Below, one piece after another: positions 1 through 7,522 of a stretch of DNA of 21,699 nucleotides. The DNA is from an uncultured Treponema sp. (GTDB lineage Bacteria; Spirochaetota; Spirochaetia; Treponematales; Treponemataceae): assembly GCA_937893155.1 (NCBI GenBank), contig CALBGU010000096.1, forward strand, positions 1 to 21,699, written 5' to 3'. A program made the position numbers and the translations under genes. The notes below the pieces were generated by a model. The model was not told the DNA's origin, ran no database searches, and was given only the letters and a program-made list of their open reading frames with translations. The first letter of the stretch is position 1, and the number at the start of each line of letters is the position of its first letter.

Positions 1-34
1 TTTAGGAGGCATATTCGCCTCAAGGAGTTCTTAT

Positions 35-772
35 ATGATGAAGAAAAATTTATTGTTCGCTGTTTTGTCAGTTATGACATTTGTTGCTTATTTTGCATTG
101 TCGTTATCGTGCGCTTCTCCAAAAGCGGTAGAAATAACTGATAACTATTTTTACACATACGAAACTCAAAATCTCGAAGAAAATTATGACCTCGAATTGT
201 TGAGCGAGAAAAAATCGTTCTTCAAAGTTTACCGAGTTGTTTCGCGCGATGACAATTCCGTTTATTACACCATCTCAAAAAATGGAAGTTCAACACAAAC
301 AACAACATCGACCTCAGGATTTTCTGCTACTTCAGACGACGTTATCGGAGCTGCTTTACTGACTGAAGAAGACGCAATTAAAACTGTGGAATTTCTTTCT
401 ATGCTCGAATCTTCATACACAAAGAAACGTGCTTTGGACGCTGTTATTAACGATTTTACCATTATGCGACATGTAAATGAACAGATTTGGATTGAAGAAA
501 CCCGATATGCGTCAGGTGGTTCTACAGGACATTACGAAACTCGTTCAGTTCCAAAAATTACTTTTGAAATCCAGATGAAGACAAAAAATGGTGCTGACGG
601 AATTCTTTGCTCTATCTACGGAGCAGATTATGTTTGCAAAATCGAACAGGTTATCGACTTAAAGAAATCTCTGTCAAAACATTTGCCTGAAAGAAGTGCA
701 AAAAACAATGAAACAACAATAATTGATGCAACCTCTGAAAATGTAGAAGATTCAGAAGAAAGTGCCGAATAA
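35..772 (+). CDS. Putative lipoprotein of unknown function
   Basis: I do not recognise a family. The 245-residue product starts with a lysine-bearing, hydrophobic signal segment (about residues 3-25) followed by Cys26 in the context LSLSC. This fits a relaxed spirochaete lipobox, so the mature protein would be lipidated and anchored at the inner or outer membrane facing the periplasm or surface. The rest is polar, with a Ser/Thr-rich stretch near residues 84-100 and an acidic Glu/Ser-rich tail. ATG at 35 has AAGGAG seven bases upstream; a second ATG directly follows and could also be used. Just upstream, GAGGC (6-10) and GCCTC (17-21) can form a small hairpin before the SD. The 3' end overlaps the next gene by 11 nt, so the two are probably translated together. 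The upstream promoter is outside the window. Confidence 0.75.
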   Translation: MMKKNLLFAVLSVMTFVAYFALSLSCASPKAVEITDNYFYTYETQNLEENYDLELLSEKKSFFKVYRVVSRDDNSVYYTISKNGSSTQTTTSTSGFSATSDDVIGAALLTEEDAIKTVEFLSMLESSYTKKRALDAVINDFTIMRHVNEQIWIEETRYASGGSTGHYETRSVPKITFEIQMKTKNGADGILCSIYGADYVCKIEQVIDLKKSLSKHLPERSAKNNETTIIDATSENVEDSEESAE

Positions 773-1187
773 AAAAATTTTTGCAGGGCTGTTGCTTTTG
801 ACGATTGCCGTCATTTTGTATGCAGCCTTGCACGATGTAACAAATCTATACATTTTCAGCAATTTCGGCAGTCAATCTATCGTTGTCGCGCTCGCAAATT
901 TCCATTCCGTTTGCTTTGCGGCACTCAAGCGACTGCCGTTTTTTGCGCTCATCAAAAATTATGCGGTGGATTTTCTGTGGTTTTTGTCATTCATTTTGAT
1001 TTTTACAGAAATTTTGCCTGTATCGTCCGCAAAAATACAATGCGCCATTTTAATTTTGATGGCGTGTTTCAGTGAATTTTCCCAGCTTTTCTTTTCGCAA
1101 TTAGGCACGTTCGACATCGTTGATTTGGCGTTGTATATCATAATCGCGATTTCATTTTTTTGCACAAAAAAACGTATATGCGAATAA
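762..1187 (+). CDS. VanZ-like small membrane protein
   Basis: A 141-residue integral membrane protein with about four hydrophobic segments (roughly 5-27, 68-90, 93-112 and 120-137). The stretch SEFSQ, then GTFDIVDLALY near residues 108-128 resembles the conserved E-x-x-Q and G-T-F-D-x-x-D motif of VanZ-like proteins, a family of mostly unknown function named after a teicoplanin-resistance accessory protein. That is a family resemblance only, and no resistance role should be inferred. The start is GTG at 762, inside the end of the lipoprotein gene (11-nt overlap). No ATG or obvious alternative start exists until deep in the protein, so translation is probably coupled to the gene before it. dnaX follows after 49 bp with its own likely promoter. 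Confidence 0.65.
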   Translation: MPNKKIFAGLLLLTIAVILYAALHDVTNLYIFSNFGSQSIVVALANFHSVCFAALKRLPFFALIKNYAVDFLWFLSFILIFTEILPVSSAKIQCAILILMACFSEFSQLFFSQLGTFDIVDLALYIIIAISFFCTKKRICE

Positions 1188-1201
1188 AATGCGGTTGTCT
1201 A

Positions 1202-1230
1202 TTGAGAAAGATTGGATTTTCTAGTAATCT
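1202..1230 (+). promoter_or_regulatory. Candidate sigma70 promoter of dnaX (leaderless layout)
   Basis: TTGAGA (1202-1207), 17 bp, TAATCT (1225-1230), then six bases to the dnaX ATG. The -35 matches 5/6. The -10 matches only 3/6 but keeps the key TA...T positions. Initiation seven bases after the -10 would fall on the A of ATG, and there is no SD before dnaX. This is the weakest of the nine candidates of this kind in the window. Confidence 0.4.
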
Positions 1231-1236
1231 GTAGCT

Positions 1237-2919
1237 ATGGCTTACGAAGTAACCGCGACAAGACGCCGCCCGCAAAAGTTTGACGATTTGGTCGGGCAGG
1301 AATTCGTTGCAAATACATTAAAAAATACCATAAAATCGGGCAGAATCGCCCACGCATATCTGTTTTCTGGTCCGCGCGGGTGCGGAAAAACCTCCTCCGC
1401 GCGCATTATGGCAAAAGCCTTGAACTGCGAAAAAGGACCAACCACCGAGCCGTGCGGAGAATGTACCGCGTGCCGTGAGATTGCAAAAAGTTCGTCGCTC
1501 GATGTGCGCGAAATAGACGGCGCGTCGAATACATCGGTCAACGATGTGCGAGAAATCAAAGACGAAGTGATTTTTCCGCCGCAATCAAGCCGCTACAAAA
1601 TCTATATCATCGACGAAGTGCATATGCTTTCCACAAGCGCGTTCAATGCGCTTTTGAAGACCATCGAAGAGCCGCCGGAATACGTCATTTTTATCTTTGC
1701 GACAACCGAACTCCAAAAAGTCCCCGCGACAATCAAAAGCCGTTGTCAGCAATTCAATTTTCATTTGGTGCCGATTGAGCGACTGAAAAACCTTCTTGGT
1801 GAAGCCGCCGCAGAAATCGGGATAAAAGCCGACGACGAGGCGCTGTATTGGATTGCCAAAGAATCCACAGGCTCTGTTCGCGACGCATACACGCTGTTTG
1901 ACCAAGTTGCCGCATTTTCCGACGGCGAAATCACCTACGACAAAATCCGCGACAAACTGGGATTGGTGGGCATTGAGCAACTGAACAGCATTTTTGAGTA
2001 TTGCAGTGCTGGCGATGTGGAGAAAACGCTCATCGAGTTGGATTCCGCGCTCCAAAACGGCATTACGATAGAGCAGCTCATCACGAATGCGGCGCAGTAT
2101 GTGCGTTCGCTGCTGCTTATCAGTGCGGGCGTGAAAAAAGAAGCGCTGCTCGGGCAAAGTGCCGACCGATACAGCGCAAAAGTGCTTGAGCAATGGGACA
2201 AAGTGCGCATAGAACGGGCGCTGTCGCTGTTTTTGTCGCTGTACCGCGATATTCGCTATTCGCTTTCGCCGCGCTACGAGCTTGATTTGGCATTCAGCCG
2301 CTTGTGCAATTTGAAGGACGCGGCAAGTTCGGGCGAAATCAAAATGGCGATTGAGGCGGCGCGAAAAGCGCTGATGAACGGAGCGGGAACACAGACCGTC
2401 CCCTCCCAGCCCCAGAGCGCACCAAAAGCAAATTTTGCACCGCAAAATCCTGCCGTGCCGCAATTTGCCGCACTCGCTCAGTTTCCTGCTCCCGAGCCGC
2501 CCAAACCGCAGCCGAGCGCGGCTCCTGCGCCGAAAATCCAAGCCGAGCGCGTGATGAGCGTGCCACAATTTTCGGCGGTGTCTTCAAAAGATTCGGATTC
2601 TATCGAGGACTTGAAAAAAAAAGTAATTGACGAACTCAAATACAGCGAAGTATTGGCGGCAGGCGCGCTTTCTGAAGTGCGCATTGAGCAGAACGGAAAC
2701 AAAATCACCGCATTTGCGCCAAATCAATATCAGCTTATGCAGATGGACATTTACAAAACGGCGATTATCAGCGCGCTCAAAAAAGTGTCGGGCATAGAAA
2801 ATCTTGAGTTTGAGTCCGCGGTAGAAAAAGAAGAAGAAAAAGAGAAAGTCGAAATTCCAAAAGCGGTGGAAATCATTCGCAGTGAATTTCGAGGAACAAT
2901 CGTAGGAGGAAAAGTATGA
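1237..2919 (+). CDS. dnaX: DNA polymerase III subunits gamma/tau
   Basis: Clamp-loader ATPase that loads the sliding clamp and, as tau, links the replicative polymerases. Visible features are the Walker A motif GPRGCGKT (45-52), a four-Cys zinc module (Cys64, 73, 76, 79), Walker B IIDEVH (124-129), sensor-1 ATTE (155-158) and the SRC motif with the trans-acting arginine (168-170). Then come the lid and collar domains to about residue 370, a Pro/Ala/Gln-rich linker (about 385-440) and a tau-specific C-terminal region with a Lys/Glu-rich patch. At 560 residues it is somewhat shorter than E. coli tau (643) and close to Thermus tau. Codons 460-462 form an A9 run that may produce a shorter gamma form (separate entry). 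ATG at 1237 has no SD and is probably leaderless. It heads the classic dnaX-ybaB-recR operon, with a 4-nt overlap into ybaB. Confidence 0.97.
   Translation: MAYEVTATRRRPQKFDDLVGQEFVANTLKNTIKSGRIAHAYLFSGPRGCGKTSSARIMAKALNCEKGPTTEPCGECTACREIAKSSSLDVREIDGASNTSVNDVREIKDEVIFPPQSSRYKIYIIDEVHMLSTSAFNALLKTIEEPPEYVIFIFATTELQKVPATIKSRCQQFNFHLVPIERLKNLLGEAAAEIGIKADDEALYWIAKESTGSVRDAYTLFDQVAAFSDGEITYDKIRDKLGLVGIEQLNSIFEYCSAGDVEKTLIELDSALQNGITIEQLITNAAQYVRSLLLISAGVKKEALLGQSADRYSAKVLEQWDKVRIERALSLFLSLYRDIRYSLSPRYELDLAFSRLCNLKDAASSGEIKMAIEAARKALMNGAGTQTVPSQPQSAPKANFAPQNPAVPQFAALAQFPAPEPPKPQPSAAPAPKIQAERVMSVPQFSAVSSKDSDSIEDLKKKVIDELKYSEVLAAGALSEVRIEQNGNKITAFAPNQYQLMQMDIYKTAIISALKKVSGIENLEFESAVEKEEEKEKVEIPKAVEIIRSEFRGTIVGGKV
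2614..2630 (+). promoter_or_regulatory. A9 slippery run in dnaX with immediate stops in both alternative frames
   Basis: Nine A's (2614-2622) encode KKK at codons 460-462. A -1 ribosomal shift, or one extra A in the mRNA, reads on as AGT AAT TGA (stop 2628-2630), giving a product of about 464 residues ending in SN. A +1 shift, or one A fewer, meets TAA at 2624-2626. The in-frame reading gives full tau. A GAGG (2605-2608) lies six bases upstream and could act as an internal SD-like stimulator. I see no strong stem-loop downstream. E. coli dnaX uses ribosomal frameshifting and Thermus dnaX uses transcriptional slippage on an A9 run. The site fits either; which one acts here is not visible. Confidence 0.65.
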
Positions 2920-3221
2920 ATCCATTTGATATTTTAAAGAATGCAGACGCCATTCAGCAGCAGTTCAAGCAGATTCAGGAAGGTCTTGAGAACGTTTCTG
3001 CCACAGGCGTATCAGGCGGAAATCTAGTAAAGGTGACGATTAACGGAAAAATGGAAATCACGTCCGTTTTTTTGGACCCCATCGCCGTTGACCCGCGCGA
3101 TATTCAGATGCTCCAAGATTTAATCGTGGCTGCACATCACGACGCAATGACCAAACTGCAAGACGAGTTGAGAGAGCATTACGGCTCTCTGCTTGGCGGA
3201 ATGCCGGGAGCGGGAATGTGA
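2916..3221 (+). CDS. ybaB: YbaB/EbfC family nucleoid-associated protein
   Basis: Small DNA-binding, nucleoid-associated protein that acts as a dimer; the spirochaete member EbfC of Borrelia is a known relative. The 101-residue length is typical. The N-terminal helix is amphipathic and Gln-rich (about 10-26), a central strand region carries VKVTINGKMEITSV, and a helical segment with HHDAMTKLQDEL follows. The C-terminus is Gly/Met-rich, as is common in the family. ATG at 2916 overlaps the dnaX stop as ATGA, with AGGAGG (2904-2909) placed well for initiation. Its own stop overlaps the recR GTG. Position between dnaX and recR is a conserved bacterial arrangement, which supports the assignment strongly. 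Confidence 0.95.
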   Translation: MNPFDILKNADAIQQQFKQIQEGLENVSATGVSGGNLVKVTINGKMEITSVFLDPIAVDPRDIQMLQDLIVAAHHDAMTKLQDELREHYGSLLGGMPGAGM

Positions 3222-3805
3222 ACGCACTTGATGAAGTGGTGGAAAGTTTTTCTAGACTACCGGGCATCGGCAAAAAAAGTGCCGCCCGCATTGCAAACAG
3301 CCTTTTGAGTGCAGACAGCACTTTTATGCAACGATTTTCCGCCCAAATCGCCACGCTGCAAGAGCGCATTCGCCCGTGCACCATTTGCGGCGGCTGGACG
3401 GAAAGCGACCCGTGTCCCATCTGCGCCGACTCACTCCGCGACAGAAGCCTGATTTGCGTGGTAGAACAGCCGCAGGACGTGCAGACCATTGAAAGTTCGC
3501 ATACATTTCGCGGGTTGTATCACGTTTTGGGCGGCGTGATTTCGCCCCTTGACGGCATTGGACCGTCGCAGTTGCGCATTGCAGAATTGCACCAGCGTGT
3601 TGCCTCAGGCGATGTAAAAGAAGTTATTATCGCCACGAATCCCACGGTTGACGGCGATACAACGGCGCTCTATATTCAAAAATCGCTTGAAGCAAGCAAC
3701 GTGAAAATCACACGGCTGGCAAGCGGCATTCCCGCAGGCGGCGACCTTGAATATGTGGATAGATTGACACTTGACCGCAGTTTCCGCGGCAGAACAGCAT
3801 TTTAG
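3218..3805 (+). CDS. recR: Recombination protein RecR
   Basis: Recombination mediator that works with RecF/RecO to load RecA on gapped DNA. The 195-residue length is typical. Visible features are the helix-hairpin-helix LPGIGKKSA (14-22), a zinc finger CTIC...CPIC (Cys54, 57, 66, 69), a Toprim domain starting with LICVVEQPQD (78-87, including the conserved Glu83), and the acidic VDGDTTA motif (144-150). The C-terminal LASGIPAGGDLEYVD is standard for RecR. The start is GTG at 3218, overlapping the ybaB TGA (GTGA), so translation is probably coupled. A strong terminator begins 24 bp after the stop and closes the dnaX-ybaB-recR operon. Confidence 0.97.
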   Translation: MNALDEVVESFSRLPGIGKKSAARIANSLLSADSTFMQRFSAQIATLQERIRPCTICGGWTESDPCPICADSLRDRSLICVVEQPQDVQTIESSHTFRGLYHVLGGVISPLDGIGPSQLRIAELHQRVASGDVKEVIIATNPTVDGDTTALYIQKSLEASNVKITRLASGIPAGGDLEYVDRLTLDRSFRGRTAF

Positions 3806-3829
3806 GATACACAGAATATTTTTTCTAGC

Positions 3830-3858
3830 ATTGCCGTAGGTAATACGGCAATTTTTTT
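3830..3858 (+). terminator. Rho-independent terminator of recR operon
   Basis: Perfect 9-bp stem ATTGCCGTA (3830-3838) / TACGGCAAT (3844-3852) with loop GGTAA, running straight into seven T's (3852-3858). The stem sequence closely resembles the dispersed palindrome copies at 14601 and 15001, which suggests that element has been reused as a terminator. Confidence 0.9.
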
Positions 3859-3860
3859 GT

Positions 3861-3889
3861 TGTCATTCCGAACTTGTTTCGGAATCTCT
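3861..3889. repeat. Dispersed palindromic repeat, copy A
   Basis: TGTCATTCCGAA, CTTGT, TTCGGAAT, CTCT: a perfect 8-bp stem with a 5-nt loop, just after the recR terminator. In reverse orientation it matches the pattern of copies B (11975), C (14601) and D (15000): AGATTcCCGtA, short loop, then the complementary arm and GACA. There is no T-run beside this copy. The rest of the gap to 3992 shows no feature I can support. Confidence 0.7.
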
Positions 3890-3992
3890 GACTTCTCGGC
3901 AGCCTTTTCAAGCCGTCGAAAGAACAGAACGTGTCAAAATCGGTCTTCAGCGCGCGTTTTTTGTGTGCAATACAACTGAAACACGCTGTTTT

Positions 3993-4508
3993 CTATTTTT
4001 TGCCTTCCACCTCGTCCAGCAGGGCTTCATACAGCGTGATGATGTCGTTATTTGTCTTTCTGAGCGTGGCGGCAATACGGCGCGCAATGCGAAGCGTTAC
4101 CAGATAGCCAAAACGCGGCTCTTTTTCGCAGATTTTTTCGTAATTGTTGCCCGTAAGAACCCACGTTTTGCAGTCTTCAAGAGCGACGACAGACGCACTG
4201 CGCTTGTCGCTGTCGATAAGCGCAACCTCGCCAAAAAACACATTTTGCGCCGCCGAAAGATTTACAACGGCATATTTTTCGTCGCCCAACGTATTGCGCA
4301 AAACCTGCACAGCCCCCGATGCCAAAATATAAAGCGTGTCGCCCATATCGCCTTCGCGGATAATCGTTTCGCCCTTCTTGAACATCTTGACCGAAAGCAG
4401 TTCCGCCATTTTTTCCAAAATAAGCCTGTCTTCGCTGTTGCTTGGGTTCAAATCAGAAAATATTTCGATTTTAGAAAGTTTTTCCAGTTGATTGCTTTCA
4501 ATCTGCAT
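3993..4508 (-). CDS. Stand-alone cyclic-nucleotide-binding domain protein
   Basis: A 171-residue protein made almost entirely of one CRP-type cyclic-nucleotide-binding domain: KGETIIREGDMGDTLYIL (about 45-62), a glycine turn, then the phosphate-binding cassette FGEVALIDSDKRSASVVA (92-109) with Glu94, Arg103 and Ser104 in the usual positions. A helical tail (about 130-171) follows. I see no DNA-binding helix-turn-helix, so it is probably a sensor or regulatory subunit, not a CRP-like transcription factor. The start is the ATG at 4508, which has AGGAGG at good spacing; an upstream ATG ten codons earlier has no SD and lies inside the preceding gene. It begins 10 bp after the channel-like gene stops, so the two are almost certainly co-transcribed and may function together. 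Confidence 0.85.
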   Translation of the reverse strand: MQIESNQLEKLSKIEIFSDLNPSNSEDRLILEKMAELLSVKMFKKGETIIREGDMGDTLYILASGAVQVLRNTLGDEKYAVVNLSAAQNVFFGEVALIDSDKRSASVVALEDCKTWVLTGNNYEKICEKEPRFGYLVTLRIARRIAATLRKTNNDIITLYEALLDEVEGKK

Positions 4509-4518
4509 TTTTCTCCTC

Positions 4519-5709
4519 CTATTTCTCGCTCTCTTCATCGAACGTTTTTCTGCCCATTATGAACACGGCGCGGCTGTTCGGCTTAATGACGTAAGTCTCA
4601 GGCGGCGCAATAATCGGGTCGTTGCTTTTAAGCTGTTTGATTTTCTTCAGATTCGTAACGATTTTTTTGATGTCCGGCGTTTTCTGAGCCTCGCGCAAAG
4701 CCTCGGTGCGCCGCTGATGAAAATTGCCCGTATTCTCCAAAAGCCCGATAAGCACCGCATTCGTTTTTTGATTGTCGCGATACTCGCCATACGTTTTGCC
4801 GATGAACTGCGAAGGAATTTCCTCCATAAAAATCCCCGATTCGCTATCGCTCGACACCAACTCCGTGATAATCTGGCTCATTCCCACCCCGCTCGACGCA
4901 GAAACAATCAGTTTTCGCTCGTAATCGTTCGCAAGAATAATCTCGTCGCAATGTGCCATTTCAAGATGCCGCTTAAACTTCGAGTCGATGAGCTCGGCGG
5001 CAATGTACAAGTCAGGATTCAGATTCGTCATCGTAAGAACCGCAAGGACAGTCTTCGAGTCGGTTTCAAGCTGCGAGAGTTTTTGAGATTGGTCTGAAAT
5101 AACAAGAGCGCGCTCGGCAAGTTCAATTTTAGCGCGTTTGAGCGTGGTTTCGTCAGAAAAATCGCCAGCAACATAATGGATTCCCTTAAAGCGAATATCG
5201 CCGCGCAGATTTTCCATACTTTCGCTCGGCGCTTCGTTAATCAAAACGATTTGGTCTGGCGTAAGGTCATCATTTGTTTCAAGCACGCTTTCAAGGATTT
5301 TTTCAAAATCGGTTTTATATCCGCAAATAACAAAATGGTGTGATAGATTCTTCAATTTAGCAAGCCCCTTGTCTTTTTTCATCTGCGCTTCCATAAAAAC
5401 AGAAGCGATTTTTCCCGTGAGTGTCGAGAACACCGCAATACCAGAAATGAGGATTATGAACGAACACAATCGCCCTATGGGAGTTACAACGCAGATGTCG
5501 TAGTAGCCCGCAACAAATGCAATCAAAAAGTTCCAAAAGGAATCGCCCATTCCTTCCATCGAAACACCCGCTTCAAAACGGTAAACGATAATAATCATCG
5601 GCACCATTATGAACGGGAAAGCTAACACCGCATACGTCAGCGGATTGAAAAGTATCGATTTTATAAAGCGAAGCAATTTATATCGCTTTTTTGCATTTTT
5701 CTTGCTCAT
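4519..5709 (-). CDS. Two-TM potassium-channel-like protein with RCK/TrkA-N-like domain
   Basis: A 396-residue protein. TM1 is about residues 22-44 and a pore-helix-like segment and filter follow (SFWNFLIAFVAGYYDICV, 57-74). Then VTPIGR (75-80) leads into TM2 (about 81-103), as in two-TM ion channels. The cytosolic part opens with HHFVICGY (124-131) and continues with VAGDFSDETTLKRAKIELAERALVISD, a good match to the TrkA-N/RCK fold. A TrkA-C-like region follows (about 290-345). Two oddities stand out: the filter reads GYYD where GYGD is usual, and the RCK glycine motif is degraded (CGYKTD in place of GxGxxG). Ion selectivity and NAD(H) binding are therefore uncertain. Transcription probably starts at the ATG, and the cNMP-binding gene lies directly downstream. 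Confidence 0.8.
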   Translation of the reverse strand: MSKKNAKKRYKLLRFIKSILFNPLTYAVLAFPFIMVPMIIIVYRFEAGVSMEGMGDSFWNFLIAFVAGYYDICVVTPIGRLCSFIILISGIAVFSTLTGKIASVFMEAQMKKDKGLAKLKNLSHHFVICGYKTDFEKILESVLETNDDLTPDQIVLINEAPSESMENLRGDIRFKGIHYVAGDFSDETTLKRAKIELAERALVISDQSQKLSQLETDSKTVLAVLTMTNLNPDLYIAAELIDSKFKRHLEMAHCDEIILANDYERKLIVSASSGVGMSQIITELVSSDSESGIFMEEIPSQFIGKTYGEYRDNQKTNAVLIGLLENTGNFHQRRTEALREAQKTPDIKKIVTNLKKIKQLKSNDPIIAPPETYVIKPNSRAVFIMGRKTFDEESEK

Positions 5710-5717
5710 ATTTTTTT

Positions 5718-5746
5718 ATTATAATGCCACACAACGCACTTTTCAA
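5718..5746 (-). promoter_or_regulatory. Near-consensus sigma70 promoter of channel-cNBD operon (leaderless layout)
   Basis: On the minus strand: TTGAAA (5746-5741), 17 bp, perfect TATAAT (5723-5718), then eight bases to the ATG at 5709. Predicted initiation about seven bases after the -10 leaves a leader of 0-3 nt. The bases between are nearly all A, with no SD. Confidence 0.8.
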
Positions 5747-5796
5747 CGAATTCGCGCAGTTTTAGACAACCATTCTAAGCGGTATTTTTCCGCAAA

Positions 5797-5829
5797 AAAA
5801 GCAGCTTCCGAAACACGAAAGCTGCTTTT
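5797..5829 (-). terminator. Terminator of rny, probably bidirectional
   Basis: Arms GCAGCTTCCG (5801-5810) and CGAAAGCTGC (5816-5825) form a 10-bp stem with one mismatch and loop AAACA. The stem is flanked by A's on the left and T's on the right, so each strand has a T-run after the hairpin. It lies about 20 bp past the rny stop. Confidence 0.85.
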
Positions 5830-5847
5830 TGTTTGGTTCTCACCCAT

Positions 5848-7389
5848 TTAGCGAGCGTATTCGATAATGCGTGTTTCACGAATCATCGTGAGTTTTATCC
5901 TGCCCGGATAGCGCAAATCAGTTTCGATTTGCTTGGCAATTTGCTTTGCCAACTCCTTAACCTCGCTGTCTCGGATTTTCTCATTGTTGACCAAAATCCG
6001 AAGTTCGCGACCAGCTTGGATTGCGTAGGCTTTTTCAACGCCGCTGAATTTTTCCGCCGTCTCTTCCAAATTCTCAAGACGCTTGATGTAATTATCCACC
6101 GTTTCGCGTCGTGCGCCCGGACGAGAAGCCGAAATTGCGTCCGCAATCTGCACCAAAACGGCTTCGATAGACTGCGGCTCAACATCGTTGTGATGTGCGG
6201 CAATCGCATTGATAACGTTTGCATCTTCGCCCATCTTTCTCGCCATTTCCGCGCCGACCTCTGCGTGATTCTGGTCGCTGTCGTTTTCTGCGCCCTTTCC
6301 AATATCGTGGAGCATTGCAGCACGCTTTGCCAATTCCCGATTCGCGCCGACCTCGCTCGCAAGCATTCCCGCAAGAAGAGCAACTTCCTTTGAGTGCGTC
6401 AAAACATTCTGACCGTAGCTCGTGCGGAAATAAAGTCGACCGATTGCGCGCACACCCTCTTGGCTCATATTGTGGATTCCGAGGTCGAACAACGCTTTTT
6501 CGCCTTCCTCGTAAATCTTCTGCTGCACCTCGCGAGTAACCTTCTGCACGATTTCCTCAATGCGCGCAGGGTGGATTCGCCCGTCGGTTACAAGCCGCTC
6601 AAGCGACTCCTTCGCGATTTCTTTTCGCACGGGGTCAAAACAACTGATAACCACCGCTTCCGGCGTATCATCAATGATGATATCAACACCCGTCAGCGTT
6701 TCAAGCGTGCGGATATTACGTCCCTCACGCCCGATAATGCGACCTTTCATCTCGTCAGACGGCAATGAAACCGTCGTAACCGTGATGTCGCTCGTGGTTT
6801 CCGTTGCAAGACGCTGAATCGTCGTTACAAGGATTTCCCGCGCCTTTTTCTCGGCATTGATTTGCGCATCTTGGTCAATTTTGTTCAACAACGCCTGCGC
6901 ATCGTGCCGTGCGTCGTTTTCAAGATTCTTGATAATCAAGTTCTTCGCTTCTTGCTGCGTCAAACCCGAAATCCGCTCAAGCTCGCGCCGATACGTTTCT
7001 TCCTGCGCTGCGATTGCGCTTTCCTTTTTTGCCATTGCCGCTTCGCGATCGGCATATTCCTTTTCCTTTTGCTCGAACTCCAGAGTCATCTCTTGGCTTC
7101 GCTTGTCCAAAAGTTCCTCTTTCTTGCTCACGCGGCTTTCGTAGCGTTGCAACTCAGTCCTGCGTTCACGGCTTTCGCGCTCCTGCTGGTTCCGTTCCCG
7201 AATGAGTTCATCTTTCGCTTCTAGTATAATCTCTTTTTTCTGAGCTTCTGCTTCTTTTACTGCATCCTGCTTTACACGTTCTGCTTTTTGTTCTGCTGCA
7301 GAGAGTTGAAATCTGGCATACAGCCAGCGAATAGTCCATCCAAGAACGATTCCCACCACAGGGAGCGCAACATACAATACATATTGCAT
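5848..7389 (-). CDS. rny: Ribonuclease Y
   Basis: Membrane-anchored endoribonuclease that initiates mRNA decay. The 513-residue length is typical. Domains in order: an N-terminal TM helix (about 3-22); a long charged coiled coil (about 25-185); a KH RNA-binding domain with GRIIGREGRNIRTLE (216-230); and an HD phosphohydrolase domain with His332, the metal-binding pair His361-Asp362 in MLHDIGKG, AAHH near 397-400 and Asp417. The C-terminus ends in the family's usual pattern (RETRIIEYAR). ATG at 7389 has GGAG eight bases upstream and a good promoter about 35 bp away, so this gene has a normal leader, unlike its neighbours on both sides. A strong terminator follows. Confidence 0.97.
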   Translation of the reverse strand: MQYVLYVALPVVGIVLGWTIRWLYARFQLSAAEQKAERVKQDAVKEAEAQKKEIILEAKDELIRERNQQERESRERRTELQRYESRVSKKEELLDKRSQEMTLEFEQKEKEYADREAAMAKKESAIAAQEETYRRELERISGLTQQEAKNLIIKNLENDARHDAQALLNKIDQDAQINAEKKAREILVTTIQRLATETTSDITVTTVSLPSDEMKGRIIGREGRNIRTLETLTGVDIIIDDTPEAVVISCFDPVRKEIAKESLERLVTDGRIHPARIEEIVQKVTREVQQKIYEEGEKALFDLGIHNMSQEGVRAIGRLYFRTSYGQNVLTHSKEVALLAGMLASEVGANRELAKRAAMLHDIGKGAENDSDQNHAEVGAEMARKMGEDANVINAIAAHHNDVEPQSIEAVLVQIADAISASRPGARRETVDNYIKRLENLEETAEKFSGVEKAYAIQAGRELRILVNNEKIRDSEVKELAKQIAKQIETDLRYPGRIKLTMIRETRIIEYAR

Positions 7390-7424
7390 AGATTCTGCTC
7401 CTGCATAGAAAATTGTTCAATATA

Positions 7425-7453
7425 ATACTACCTTATCGCGCGATGATTGTCAA
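7425..7453 (-). promoter_or_regulatory. Sigma70 promoter of rny
   Basis: On the minus strand: perfect TTGACA (7453-7448), 17 bp, TAGTAT (7430-7425, 4/6). Predicted start near 7418 gives a leader of about 29 nt that contains the GGAG of rny. It lies within the 133-bp divergent region shared with the lipase gene. Confidence 0.75.
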
Positions 7454-7487
7454 ACGCAATTTTTTTATATTTCCTTAAAAATCAGTG

Positions 7488-7515
7488 TTGAATAATGTTT
7501 CAAAAATAGTACAAT
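7488..7515 (+). promoter_or_regulatory. Sigma70 promoter of lipase-like gene (leaderless layout)
   Basis: TTGAAT (7488-7493), 16 bp, TACAAT (7510-7515), then seven bases to the ATG at 7523. Initiation would fall at about 7522. No SD lies between the -10 and the ATG. Confidence 0.7.
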
Positions 7516-7522
7516 AAGCGAT

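Noticed and set aside
1585..2568. Long minus-strand frame (327 codons) inside dnaX
   Set aside because: It lies antisense to the conserved dnaX coding region and has the Arg/Cys/His-rich composition of an antisense shadow.
3890..3992. tRNA or other structured RNA in the recR downstream gap
   Set aside because: I found no cloverleaf-like pairing or TTCGA-type T-loop in context; only short, imperfect GC stems are present.
3963..5097. Plus-strand open frames over the channel and cNMP-binding genes
   Set aside because: They are shadows of clear minus-strand domain proteins with SD or promoter; the plus-strand products are Arg/Phe/His-rich and lack any domain.
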